Source of the DNA: Triticum aestivum
Lineage: Eukaryota; Streptophyta; Magnoliopsida; Poales; Poaceae
Assembly: GCF_018294505.1 (NCBI RefSeq)
Contig: NC_057807.1
Coordinates: forward strand, 270,363,369 to 270,427,368
Length of the DNA stretch: 64,000 nucleotides
Direction of reading: 5' to 3'
Positions 35,760 to 46,911 of the stretch are shown here, in pieces. The number at the start of each line of letters is the position of its first letter. Position 1 is the stretch's first letter. A program made the position numbers and the translations under genes. A model generated the notes under the pieces. That model saw only the letters and a program-made list of their open reading frames with translations. It did not search any database and was not told the DNA's origin.

Positions 35760-37190
35760 TGCTGCGGCCATAGACCCAGCTATCAGCCTCTCCACATACA
35801 GTCCACTTCAGATGCATGTCGATCGTTGACCATGTTGACCAGGCCGCGCCGAGAGCACCAGGGTGGTGGACGACGGCGAGGCCTAGGAAGGGAACGAGAC
35901 AGAGGCAGGGAAGACTCGGCAGTTGTTTCCCACGCGGAGGGGAGTACGACTGTATGAGGGTTTACTGGTTCGTCTACCGTCGCCGGAGAATAACAACAGG
36001 TGTGGGTGAGTAGAGGGATGGCTAGGCCAGTGATGGGAGTACAGTGGGGCGGTGAGGCCTGCGCGGCAGCACAGCCGGCCGCGGGGGAGGAGGGAGCAGG
36101 CAGTCCCGTCGGCGCTTGTTTGAGCGGCTGGAGCGGGAAGAGCAGAGATTGAAGAAGCACGACGGTCGTTGGATGGAAATCCAACAATCACTGCTTGTGT
36201 GTCAACCTTTTTTTAGGAAAGCCTCAAATCTGTGGAAAACAACATACATCTCATCTGCCATTATTTCTAATAATTTACAGCTCATTTGCTAATTCTTAAG
36301 GTTTTTTTGGAGCCCATATTCTTTTTGTTAGCATTACAACCCATACTGTGGCCACGGTTAAAAAATTATACAAAATTTTGCATATTTCGGTGCGGTCCGA
36401 ACTGTTTTTAATCCCGAAATTTTGAGTTACATTCAAACTGATTTTAAAAATAAATGTATATCAATATAAAATCCAACAAATTGTCCACTCATAAAAATCT
36501 ATGCAATTTAAAATCTCGAAATGAAAAAAAAATTGAAACTAATTGCCGGTTTGATGTGTTTTAAAAATGTACAACCCATTTCTCATTACTGATAGGCCAT
36601 TTTCTCGGCCAGCCGAATGAAGCTCTCCTCGTCTTGAAAGATCTGCAGCCCAAGAGGCCTGACAAAGCGACTTACTTGGCAAATTACAAAAAAATTGGGT
36701 TGTGGCCATGGACCCAGCTGTCAGCCTCTCCACGTACAGTACTCTTCCGATGGAAGTCGGTCGTTGACCACATTGACCACGCCGCGCCGAGAGCACCAAG
36801 GCGGTGGACGATGGCGAGGCCTAGGAAGGGGAAGACACGGAGCCGGGGAAGACGCGGCAGTGGATGCCCACGCGGAGAGGAGTATGATGGTTCACTGGTT
36901 CGGCTGCAGCGTGAGGCTGCCGTCGCCGCAGAATAACATAGGGTGTGGGTGAGTAGAGGGATGCCCTGGGCCAGCGGTGGGAGTAGTACGGGGCGGTGAG
37001 GCCTCCGCGACATCACAGCCGGCCACGAGAGGCAGGAGCACGCGGCACGACCGGTGCTGCTTTGGGCAGCTGGAGCAAGAAGACCAGAGGTTGAAGAAGC
37101 ACTACGGTCGTTGGATGGACATCGTACGGTCACTTCAGCTAGAATCGTTTATATTGACTAAGTTGACAAAGCCCTTGGTACGCGTCAACT
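35760..37190 (+). repeat. Two diverged copies of a ~430-bp segment
   Basis: 35765-36185 and 36700-37130 align throughout: GGACCCAGCTATCAGCCTCT versus GGACCCAGCTGTCAGCCTCT, TGACCATGTTGACCAGGCC versus TGACCACATTGACCACGCC, GGTGTGGGTGAGTAGAGGG, and GGTCGTTGGATGGAAAT versus GGTCGTTGGATGGACAT. AT-rich sequence (36190-36690) separates them. Probably an internal duplication of the CACTA element. Confidence 0.8.
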
Positions 37191-38865
37191 TAGTAGGCCC
37201 ACAGCTCGGATTTGGCAGAGAACATATAGCCCATTTGTGATTTGTAAGAATGTATAGACCATTTTTAATTCTAATGAAATTTACTACAACCCATTTGCAG
37301 TTTGTTAAAAGTACAGCCCAACTTCTAGCTAGGACAACGATTAATAATTTCAAACAACCGCTCAAAACAGAATTAAAAAAAATCAAAGGATAAACCGGAG
37401 AGGCACATTTTTTATATATAATTAACAAATTAGCGAGTTATTGCTCAAAATAAAAATGAGCGCTTTATTATTAAATTGGTCCTTAAAATCTTCGCAAGCT
37501 TTTGTACGCAATCACCGGGATTTTCCTTGCATGTGAGTCAAAAACAACCAGGATTTTTCTTGCCAACTTCCGTTAAACATTTACTTTTATAAGTTAATAA
37601 CACGTGGGATGTTTTTATAATGTATATATAAGTCTCTATAAAATATACGATAATAGTAATAATATAAATATATATAATGTGGTTAGAAGGGAAAACATAA
37701 ATTGGCATAGCATTATTATACTTATATATAGATAAATAGAACAGAGACCTGCGTTTTATTAAAAAATACATTGGGTTGTCGATCTTTAAGAAAAAGCCCA
37801 TAGGCCGGTATGGACCTCAAAAAATAAGTTGAAACCACTATCTCTGTATGTCGTGGGCTACGCATGTTAAAATACAAAACCTAGGCCTAGCTGATACTTG
37901 TTCGCCCTCTGGAAAAAATGATACCAGATCTTTGAGCGAACTGGATTAAAGAGGGGGCCGGCGGCACGACTGAAGAAGCACATCAGGAGTAATTTTTTTT
38001 CTTCAATGGATGGCTCTCGATAGCGTTTTTTACTTGTCTCTGCACCATACAACTTGTATTTTTAGCCTCCCAGTCTGTTGTGGTGGACCAGCAGCCCATT
38101 TGCTGGGCGCGCCAACCTACAGAAACCAGCACTCGATTTTTCATCAAGCCCCAAAAACAACGCAGTACTATGTTTGTTTTGAGGCCGAAAACATTATGAC
38201 AGGGGTTGAGCAGGGGAGAGGGGAAGACAGAGTAATAAAAAGATTAAAAAGAGTTGATGCGCCGTTGCTACCCTAACAAAGCACATGCAATTCTTCTCAG
38301 GAAGAAGGTGTGCCGTTGACACCCACACGTCACATACCCCATAGTAGGCATACTAACAAGTTCACACACAAATACAACAGAAAAGGTAAACATTCGTATC
38401 AAACTCAGATTCACAGGACACGTTCATATTCATAGCCAACATTCATTATCAACAACTCAAAAGATTCATATATACACAAGCTCAGCATATCTATGCATCC
38501 AAATGATTGATAGATCACACGACAATATTCATGAATAATTCACAAAAATATTCAGATATACACATGTTCATTATGTTTATGCATCCAAATGATTGAGATC
38601 ACAGCCAATATGATCCATGGACGAACTTTAATTACCTAGGGTACAGACTGGTAAATGGTGTTCAGTCGGAGGTACTTCTTGCTAAAATTAGTTCTTGTAC
38701 GAGTAAACTTTCGAGTACATAAGAGGCAGCACAGACAATCTGAACTTTGCTTGTAGGTTTATCCTCAAATAGTGGCCTCGTGCCGAGCGAGGTTTGAGCA
38801 ACTTGGCCACTACTTTCATCCAACTAGTTTACTGGCTCATCTTGGTCCTGTAGCTCGCCAAAATT
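37191..38865. other. No gene seen; AT-rich, probably partly CACTA
   Basis: Open frames show no family motifs. Motifs such as CAGCCCATTTG and ACAACCCATTTG recur at 37210-37320 and 38090. The sequence changes character near 38280 (CACATGCAATTC), where the CACTA may end. Confidence 0.4.
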
Positions 38866-41115
38866 CTACATTGCAGACGAGAAAGGAGGCGGTTGAGACC
38901 CAAATTTTTTGTGCAGTTCAACTGAAATGAAGCATCCCTGGCATGCAGACTGATTAAGTGCCAGATGAATATACGCGTCAACCAACTTGTCTGGAATCTT
39001 TAGACTCCATGCCATACAGTTCGCTACCATATCTGCCGATAACCAAAAGGCACAAGTTGGGACCAAAGACGGGACTGTGTTTTTCTGGGCTATGCGCCAA
39101 GCAATATTTTTGACGTTCACTCTCCTAATACTTGGGAGTTTGACAACTGGTTGACGCCGGTTGATACTCGAATGAATATAGGCACTTCTTGTCAACATCG
39201 ATGCTTGTGTGAGTGAACTTCGGAGTACATGATAGCAGCATAAGTATCTGCCCATCTGATCATTTTGTGAAGTTCTACTGAAATCACCCAATGCAATGAT
39301 TTGCCTGCGAGTTCAGGCTCCAAGTTACTCCTTTATAAAATCGGCAAATAGTAGCACAATACCAAATTACCAATACATGACAAGCACAATAATCAGGATA
39401 AAGACCAGTACCAACCTATGTGAGGTAGCATATCAATTACTATTTCCTTTGACTGGAAGCCGAGATAAGTGAAGCGACTGACAGCGAAGGAAGAAAGCAA
39501 GCCGAGATTAGCGACTGACAAGAAAGGACGGAAGTTGTCGAGGCAATGAAGCACCCAAAGTTTTTGTGCAGTTCCACCAAAATCGAGCATCCCTGTTGGC
39601 ACATATATTGAGAGAGTGAGATTACTGTAATAGTGGGACTAGTTGATGAAACATACACTAACAAATAGAAGCACCCTCATTATTTTAATGGGTAAAGTTA
39701 GCAGCATAGTAGTCTTGCTTAAAAAGAGGTATTAGTTTATTTAATTAGTGCAAATTAGCTCAACACTCAAAGCATTGCCATTTATCATAGGTTGCAAAAC
39801 TTTAACGTGCAAAGATAAAGGAGTTTCTCAGGACAGTAGCACGATACAAATAGAGATGACAACAAACTAATATGGATGAAGGCCTTAGGCCCGTACCAAC
39901 CTGAGAAAAAAAAGCTTATTCATGTAGTCCCATAAGAGATGATAAAGCACTCATGGAATCACACAGTAGTATATATTTTTGTGCACTTCAAATATATGGT
40001 TGAAATCACTCTTGTTTACCAGTGCTGAGATTATATCGAAAGATTATCAAGAACTTCCAGCAGAGTTAAAGCACTGGTTGGGATATAGTTCATTGTATTG
40101 TCTTGTGTAGTTCCACTAAAATGTATGATTGGCACAACATGATCCCTGTTTTCACCATTTGCACAAGTAGGAACAAGGTGAAACCTTCATTAGCTTAGTG
40201 AGAAAGGATAGGAAGACATTAGCATATTACTCAAACAGTAGCATCAAATTCATAATGGACAATACGCAAAACATTGCCTCATTGAACCAATGGCAATAAA
40301 TTGACATGCAAAACAATAACACTATTATGTCATGACACTAATAATATTCCATCCCTGCTCCACCACATGATTCACCTCCATAGACAAACATACACACGTA
40401 CTTCTTCCGTCCGAAAATACTTGTCATCAAAATGGACAAAAAAGGATGTATCTAAAACTAAAATACATCTAAATACATCCCCTTTTATTCATTTTGATGA
40501 CAAGTATTTCCGGACGGAGGGAGTACATGATTCAGCATAGGGTCCTACTAAAGATTTGTTTAACTCCGATAGGAAATTAGGCAGCAATAAATTAGTGGTA
40601 CTTAAGTACTCCTAATTAATTAAGTGAGACAACAGAAGTGGAAGGGCTCCCTGGAGGATCGTCTCACATGTAAGGTAGTCGTTGCCGGAGCCCTAGAATG
40701 GCCTCGACTGAGGCCTCTGGCTTCAGCAAGATCGCCTTGGCACTGTTTATTCTTCTTCTTCTTCCTCTTCATGCTCTGTTTCTCTTTCTCCTCACCAGTT
40801 GGTGAAACCAAGTACATGATTGGCCTTCTAGTTCAGAATTGGTTTTGTCAGTGAGGGAGTACAAGTTTACTAGTAAAAAATAGCATTGTTTTCTCATGGC
40901 AGTCGGAAAATAGAGATGAACACATGCATTAAATATCATTCTTACCTAAAGGAAGGTTATGGCACCAATATGGATGATGAGGATTGGATCACAGATCTCC
41001 CTTTGTGCAGTTCCACCAAAATGAACCAACTGTTCTATTCTGACATTCTAGTTAAACAACACAAAAGTCACTTCTTTTAAGAAGAGCTTTGTGCAGTGCA
41101 CCAAAAGGTCACAAC
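38866..41115 (-). repeat. Degenerate exon-like cassettes around TTTTGGTGGAACTGCACAAA
   Basis: On the minus strand, copies of this 20-bp core occur at 38905-38946, 39263-39290, 39557-39600, 40102-40150, 41001-41030 and 41087-41110, with a weaker one near 39975. Three (38.9, 39.6 and 40.1 kb) are preceded by CAGGGAT like a splice acceptor, and the copy at 41.0 kb is followed by TTTAG/GTAAGAA at about 40949. Short open frames (GMLDFGGTAQKLWVLHC, GCFISVELHKKFGS) differ between copies. They may be alternative exons of the minus-strand unit starting near 51.2 kb, or an unknown repeat. Confidence 0.5.
40401..40523. mobile_element. Stowaway MITE
   Basis: 123 bp with ends CTTCTTCCGTCCGAAAATAC and GTATTTCCGGACGGAGGGAG, and TA on both sides (40399-40400 and 40524-40525). 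The interior has ACTTGTCATCAAAATGG and its complement, so it folds into one hairpin. Confidence 0.92.
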
Positions 41116-41633
41116 AGCAACCAGGTCAATTGGATATCCCTATTTGCACAAAAAGGTACAAAGGAAACAGTCAGAGTCTCAAACAATTATAGGCAAAAAC
41201 ATTTGGCCAAACTTGTCATGTCTTATAATAGTGGCTTCATTTTTACCAGGGACATTAGATTAAGAACAACTAAATATTTGGTATAAGGGCATGGGACAGT
41301 GGGTGCACCAGCAGTCCAGCACTATGTACGTAAATAGGGGCATAAAGTGGTGATTCATAGTTTGTTCCCCCGAGAAACAAACATCCAAGAAACATATCTG
41401 GGTTGGTCCCATTTTTGTTCACTCTATCCACCTACTCCTATGTGTGGATAGCAAATCTAGTCCTGGTCATACCACTGTGTACAACGTTACCCCTATATTT
41501 TCGTTTTCGACCAAGATACCGGTTGGATGACCAGTCTGTACTACTTTCACCCCCTTTCCTTCCTGTTTGTACCAAGTCCGATGTACATACTAAATTCCCC
41601 CACCCCCACTTTATTTCTTGTTTGAACCAAGTA

Positions 41634-41735
41634 CTCCCTCCGTCCGGAATTACTTGTCATCAAAATGGATGTGTTAGAACTAAAATACATCTAGATACAT
41701 CCATTTCAATGACAAGTATTTGCGGACGGAGGGAG
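41634..41735. mobile_element. Stowaway MITE, same family as 40401-40523
   Basis: 102 bp, ends CTCCCTCCGTCCGGAATTAC and GTATTTGCGGACGGAGGGAG, TA target site duplicated at 41632-41633 and 41736-41737. Shares ACTTGTCATCAAAATGGA and AAATACATCTA with the copy 1.1 kb away. Confidence 0.93.
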
Positions 41736-41889
41736 TACAAGATTCGACTCCATGAAGTAGCTTTACCTCTAACAATAGAAGAAGAAAAATAGTATGTGAT
41801 GTTGGACCATCCGATCACGAGGGGCTGAGAGGTAGAAAATGATGCACATGCAGCGATGTAGCGAGCTAGGGAAGTAGAGCTAAGGCGGT

Positions 41890-42360
41890 TGAGGGAGTTC
41901 CGGACTAGGGGGTGTCCGGATAGCCGAACTATCATGATCGGCCGGACTCCAAGACTATGAAGATACAAGATTGAAGACTTCGTCCCGTGTCCGGATGGGA
42001 CTTTCCTTGGCGTGGAAGGCAAGCTTGGCGATACGGATATGTAGATCTCCTACCATTGTAACCGACTCTGTGTAACCCTAGCCCTCTCCGGTGTCTATAT
42101 AAACCGAATGGCTTTAGTCCATAGGACGAACAACAATCATACCATAGGCTAGCTTCTAGGGTTTAGCCTCCTTGATCTCGTGGTAGATCTACTCTTGTAA
42201 CACACATCATCAATATTAATCAAGCAGGACATAGGGTTTTACCTCCATCAAGAGGGCCCGAACCTGGGTAAAACATCGTGTCCCTTGTCCCCTGTTACCA
42301 TCCTCCTAAACGCACAGTTCGGGACCCCCTACCCGAGATCCGCTGGTTTTGACACCGACA
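41890..42360 (+). repeat. 5' LTR of the Tat-like element
   Basis: 471 bp, TGAGGGAGTTCCGGACTAGG ... GACACCGACA. TATA box CTATATAAA at 42096-42104. Differs at about eight positions from 50471-50941, including the last base (A here, T there). Confidence 0.93.
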
Positions 42361-42380
42361 TTGGTGCTTTCATTGAGAGT
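42361..42380 (+). other. Primer-binding site of the Tat-like element
   Basis: TTGGTGCTTTCATTGAGAG follows the 5' LTR directly. The position fits a tRNA primer site; the cognate tRNA was not identified by eye. Confidence 0.6.
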
Positions 42381-42408
42381 TCGTCTGTGTCGTCACTGAT
42401 AGGCTCGA

Positions 42409-43895
42409 TGGCTTCTTCGACCATCATCAACGACGCAGTCCAGGGTGAGACCTTTCTCCCCGGACAGATCTTCATATTCGGCGGCTTTGCACTGCGGGCC
42501 AATTCGCTTGGCCATCTGGAGCAGACCGAAAGCTACGCCCCTGGCCGTCAGGTCAGATTTGAAAGTTTGAACTTCACAACTGACATCCCTGGGGACTTGA
42601 TCCTCGATGGATTCGAGCCACAGCCGAGCGTGCCGCACTGTCACGGCGAGCATGATTTAGCTCTGCAGCCGGACAGTACCCTGGAGGCCGCACTCGAACC
42701 CGCTCTGATCTTCAATTTGGAGCCGGTTGCGCAGATCGAGGACGGATGGCTAGACACCGCCTCGGGGGCTGCAACCTCTACGGCGATAGAGCCGAACACT
42801 GACCTTGTCCCTCATAAAGCTCGTGACTCCGAGGTGTCGGACTCCTCGCCAGACTCCGAACCTCCCGCGCCCCCTCTGATCGAATCCAATTGGGCACCGA
42901 TCATGGAGTTCACCGCAGCGGACATCTTTCAACACTCACCTCTCGGCGACATCTTGAGTTCGCTAAAGTGTCTCTCATTATCAGGAGAGCCCTGGCCGGA
43001 GTGCGGTCAGGACGGTTGGGATGCGGACGACTAAGAAATTCAAAGCCCACCCACCACCCACTTGGTAGCCGCTGTCGACGATCTAACCGACATGCTAGAC
43101 TACGACTCCGAAGACATCGACGGTATGGACGACGATGCCGGAGACGACCAAGAACCAGCGCCCACCGGGCACTGGAAAGCCACCTCATCATATGACATAT
43201 ACATGGTGGATATCCCAAAAGATGGGAATGACAAAGGAACAGCGGAGGATGACCCCTCCAAGAAACAGCCCAAGCGCGGCGTCAGCGGCGCCGCTCTAAA
43301 TCCCGCCACAGCAAGAATGAAGATTCCGGCACCGGAGATAATAATACACCGGACAGTGCCGAAGACAACCCACTCCAGCAAGATCCAGCGCAGGAGGACG
43401 GAGACGCCAGCCCTCATGAGAGAGCGGCAGAAGAAGAGGTAGAGGATTATATGCCTCCCTCCGGAGACGAAGCAAGCCTCGACGACGATGAATTCGTCGT
43501 GCGTGAGGATCCCGTCGAACAAGAGCGTTTTAAACGTAGGCTTATGGCCACGGCGAACAGCCTCAAGAAAAAGCAGCAACAGCTTAGAGCTGATCAAGAT
43601 CTGCTAGCCGACAAATGAACTGAAGTCCTCGCGGCCGAAGAGCATGAGCTCGAACGCCCCTCCAAAAGCTACCCTAAACGCAAGCTGCTCCCCCGATTAG
43701 AGGAGGAAGTGTATGAACCCGCATCACCAGGAGACAATACGGCTGACTGACCACCCCGTGGTCGCGACAGAGAGGCCTCTAGGCCCTTCACTAGACCCGT
43801 ACCCCGGCATCGCTCGAAAAGCACAAGGCCACAGGGGAACGCTCTAGACTTGCAAGATATATTGGAGGATAAGGCAAGACAATCAAGATCGATCT
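42409..43895 (+). pseudogene. Gag N-terminal extension of the Tat-like element, decayed
   Basis: Starts MASSTIINDAVQGE at 42409 and runs as an acidic, low-complexity leader. TAA at 43032 interrupts DADD-stop-EIQSP, with the frame continuing behind it (DMLDYDSEDIDGMDDD). A frameshift near 43285 moves to a frame reading NEDSGTGDNNTPDSAEDN and DEASLDDDEFVVREDP. TGA codons follow near 43616 and 43748, then another shift joins the open Gag frame at 43896. The same acidic region precedes Gag in related elements; its role is unknown. Confidence 0.7.
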
Positions 43896-45695
43896 ATGGA
43901 TCGCGTGGGCACCCCACGGTATGTGACGACAACCGTCGCGCCGGACACAGTAAGTCCGGCCGGGCCGAACAAAACAGAAAGCTCTTTTGAGCTCCGTCGT
44001 GATATCGCCCAGTACAGAGGCGCCGCACACCCACTATGCTTCACAGATGAAGTAATGGATCATCAAATCCCCGAAGGGTTTAAACCCGTGAATATCGAAT
44101 CTTACGATGGCACAACAGACCCCGCGGTTTGGATCGAAGACTATCTTCTTCACATCCACATGGCCCGCGGTGACGATCTTCACGCCATCAAATATCTCCC
44201 CCTCAAGCTTAAAGGACCAGCCCGGCATTGGCTTAACAGCTTGCTAGTAGAGTCAATTGGGAGTTGGGAAGACCTGGAAGTCACATTCCTCGATAACTTC
44301 CAAGGCACGTATGTGCGACCACCAGACGCTGATGACCTAAGCCACATAATTCAGCAGCCAGACGAATCGGCCAGACAATTCTGGACACGGTTCTTAACCA
44401 AGAAAAACCAAATCGTCGACTGTCCAGATGCGGAGGCCCTCGCGGCCTTCAAGCATAATATCCGCGACGAGTGGCTTGCCCGGCACCTGGGACAGGAAAA
44501 GCCGAAATCCATGGCAGCCCTCACATCACTCATGACCCGCTTCTGCGCGGGTGAGGACAGCTGGCTAGCATGCAGCAACAACCTCAGCAAAAATTCTAGC
44601 AGTCCGGACATCAAGGACCGTAGTGGCAGGTCGCGTCGTAACAAAAACAAACGCTGCATTAATGACGACAATAGTGAGGATACGGCAGTCAATGCCGGAT
44701 TCAGAGGCTCTAAACCCGGTCAGCGGAAAAAGGCATTCAAAAGAACTGCTCCGGGTCCGTCCAATTTGGACCGAATACTCGACCGCTTGTGCCAGATACA
44801 CTGCACCCTCGAAAAGCCAGCTAACCACACCAATAGGGACTGTTGGGTATTCAAGCAGGCAGGCAAGTTAATTGCCGAAAACAATGACAAGGGGCTGCAT
44901 AGCGATGACGAGGAAGAGACCCGACCGCTGAACAATAGAGGACAGAAGGGCTTCCCCCCACAGGTGCGGACGGTGAACATGATATACGCAACGCACATAC
45001 CCAAAAGGGAGCGGAAGCATGCGCTAAGGGATGTATACGCGATGGAGCCAATTGCCCCGAAGTTCAATCCATGGTCCTCCTGTCCGATCACTTTTGACCG
45101 AAGGGACCACCCCACCAGCATCCGCCATGGAGGATTCGCCGCATTGGTCCTAGACCCAATCATCGATGGATTTCACCTCACTAGAGTCCTGATGGACGGC
45201 AGCAGCAGTCTGAACCTGCTTTATCAGGATACAGTGCGCAAAATGGGCATAGACCCCTCAAGGATTAAACCTACCAAGACGACCTTTAAAGGCGTCATAC
45301 CAGGTGTAGAAGCCAATTGTACAGGCTCAGTCACACTGGAAGTGGTCTTCGGATCCCCGGATAACTTCCAAAGCGAGGAGTTAATCTTCGACATAGTTCC
45401 GTTCCGCAGCGGCTATCACGCCCTGCTCGGACGAACCGCGTTTGCCAAGTTCAACGCGGTGCCGCACTACGCATACCTCAAGCTCAAGATGCCAGGCCCT
45501 CGAGGAGTCATCACGGTCAACAGAAACACTGAACGTTCTCTCCGAACGGAGGAACATACAGCGGCTCTTGCGGCAGAAGTACAATGCAGCCTCTTAAGGC
45601 AATTCTCGAGTCCGGCCATTAAGTCGCCAGACACAGCTAAGCGCGCCCGGAGTAACCTACAACAAGATCACCTGGCACGTTCCGAGCACGCGTAG
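43896..45695 (+). CDS. Gag-protease polyprotein of the Tat-like element
   Basis: 599-residue open frame. Residues ~55-230 form the retrotransposon_gag core: PEGFKPVNIESYDGTTDPAVWIEDYL, LPLKLKGPARHWLNSL, SIGSWEDLEVTFLDNFQGTY. A degenerate zinc-knuckle-like segment (CTLEKPANHTNRDCWVF) is near residue 300. The protease is at ~420-540: RVLMDGSSSLNLLY has the catalytic D with G-S-S following, as usual in Tat elements, and HALLGRTAFAKFNAVPHY is the conserved C-terminal part. After SEHA the frame stops and no reverse transcriptase follows. Gag would build the particle and the protease cut it. The true start is probably upstream in the decayed part. Confidence 0.85.
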   Translation: MDRVGTPRYVTTTVAPDTVSPAGPNKTESSFELRRDIAQYRGAAHPLCFTDEVMDHQIPEGFKPVNIESYDGTTDPAVWIEDYLLHIHMARGDDLHAIKYLPLKLKGPARHWLNSLLVESIGSWEDLEVTFLDNFQGTYVRPPDADDLSHIIQQPDESARQFWTRFLTKKNQIVDCPDAEALAAFKHNIRDEWLARHLGQEKPKSMAALTSLMTRFCAGEDSWLACSNNLSKNSSSPDIKDRSGRSRRNKNKRCINDDNSEDTAVNAGFRGSKPGQRKKAFKRTAPGPSNLDRILDRLCQIHCTLEKPANHTNRDCWVFKQAGKLIAENNDKGLHSDDEEETRPLNNRGQKGFPPQVRTVNMIYATHIPKRERKHALRDVYAMEPIAPKFNPWSSCPITFDRRDHPTSIRHGGFAALVLDPIIDGFHLTRVLMDGSSSLNLLYQDTVRKMGIDPSRIKPTKTTFKGVIPGVEANCTGSVTLEVVFGSPDNFQSEELIFDIVPFRSGYHALLGRTAFAKFNAVPHYAYLKLKMPGPRGVITVNRNTERSLRTEEHTAALAAEVQCSLLRQFSSPAIKSPDTAKRARSNLQQDHLARSEHA

Positions 45696-46911
45696 CAGTG
45701 CGGCCCCAACCCCGGCCCCTGCAAAACGTCAAAACAGGTCCTTCGCGTACACCATTACGCTCTGAAGATACCATGGGCATGGGGAGAGGGGCACGACCAT
45801 GATAAGCCCAGACTGCGGCTCAACCACACCAGGGGCTCTCAAGTGTGTCGTTCTTTTTTCTTTTCTTTTTCCTTTTTTACCCACAGGACTCCGTTCGTCA
45901 GAGGCCCTGTCCGGCAGCAGACCTGTCGAACTAACGATGCAACAGCCAGGGAAGGATAAAGGCTACAACGAATATCCAGGTGGTCTCCATTACGAGCATT
46001 AAATCTGTTTTACGCACCATTCGGCAGCCTACCCCTGGAGGGGGACATGTTTAACAGTCCCATCCCTTGCTTATCGCACCATTTGTATTGTTCTGCACTT
46101 ACAACAGTCTTTCTTAAATAAACAATGCAGCACCTTTTTGCTTATAATTGCATTTCCTTTTTATACATATGTTCATTTACGGCATGTTGCATCCGTACAC
46201 TTTGGTACGGCTAAAATACACCAGGGGCTTATGTTTCCCGCATCATGGTGTGATAAGTCCGAACACTTTCACAAGTGCGGCACCCCGAACTTATAGCAGT
46301 ATATGCATCGGCTCCAAATCATGTCTTGGGTCAATAGTTGGGTTTGCCCGGCTCCCATGTTTTGGTACCTTACGTTCCGTTGTATCGGCTAAGGTAGCAC
46401 TGGGAGAACCACTGCGATTGCGCCCCAGTTGAGCTGGGTTAACGCCTCAGTGGAGAAAGCTAAAACTGACTGTCATGATGAGGCGAGAGCCGGTCGCTGT
46501 TCGAGAGGTTTTTTGTGAGTCCTTAAAGACTTATGCCGCTTAGAGCGAGGAGCCGGATCTTGTCCGGCCCAGGCGTGGATAGCGCCCCAAATTCGGCCTT
46601 CCGAAGACTAGGGGCTTCGCCGAAATTTAAAATTATAGAATTCTATGGCTAAGTGAGAGTGTTCAAGCATTATAAGTCCGGTTGCCTTGTCCGCTGTGTT
46701 GAGCGCCTCCCTAGATGGACCCAAAAATGGAACAAGAGTGCTCAAGTTTATCCTGAACACCCCAGCACTCGTGGCATGGGGGCTGAAGCCGACGACTTGC
46801 CATCTCTCAGATTTGATAAACAACTGCACAGAAGGTAATATTTTAAATTAACAAGCGTTGCTTAGCGCATATGAACTAAGTTTTCAGCGCACAGGATAAC
46901 AAAATGCGAGT
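45696..46911. other. Spacer between the sense and antisense genes; pol missing
   Basis: No reverse transcriptase, RNase H or integrase motif on either strand. A T-rich tract lies at 45845-45880. Both the sense Gag-protease and antisense genes end facing this spacer, so their 3' ends and poly-A signals probably lie here (for example AAATAAACAA at 46117, sense strand). Confidence 0.6.

Larger units (their letters stand above)
33879..38275 (+). mobile_element. CACTA (En/Spm) element, left end and subterminal arrays
   Basis: Starts CACTACAAAAAAAAGAC at 33879 directly after CTT, which would be the 3-bp target site. The subterminal region is typical of wheat CACTAs: GTGACATTTTGGGCC, then around 20 copies of GATGAACAG at 34390-35130, and further arrays to 35700. 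A matching right end (TTTTTGTAGTG) was not found, so the right limit is a guess from where CACTA-like repeats fade. No transposase is recognised; it is non-autonomous or truncated. Confidence 0.8.
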
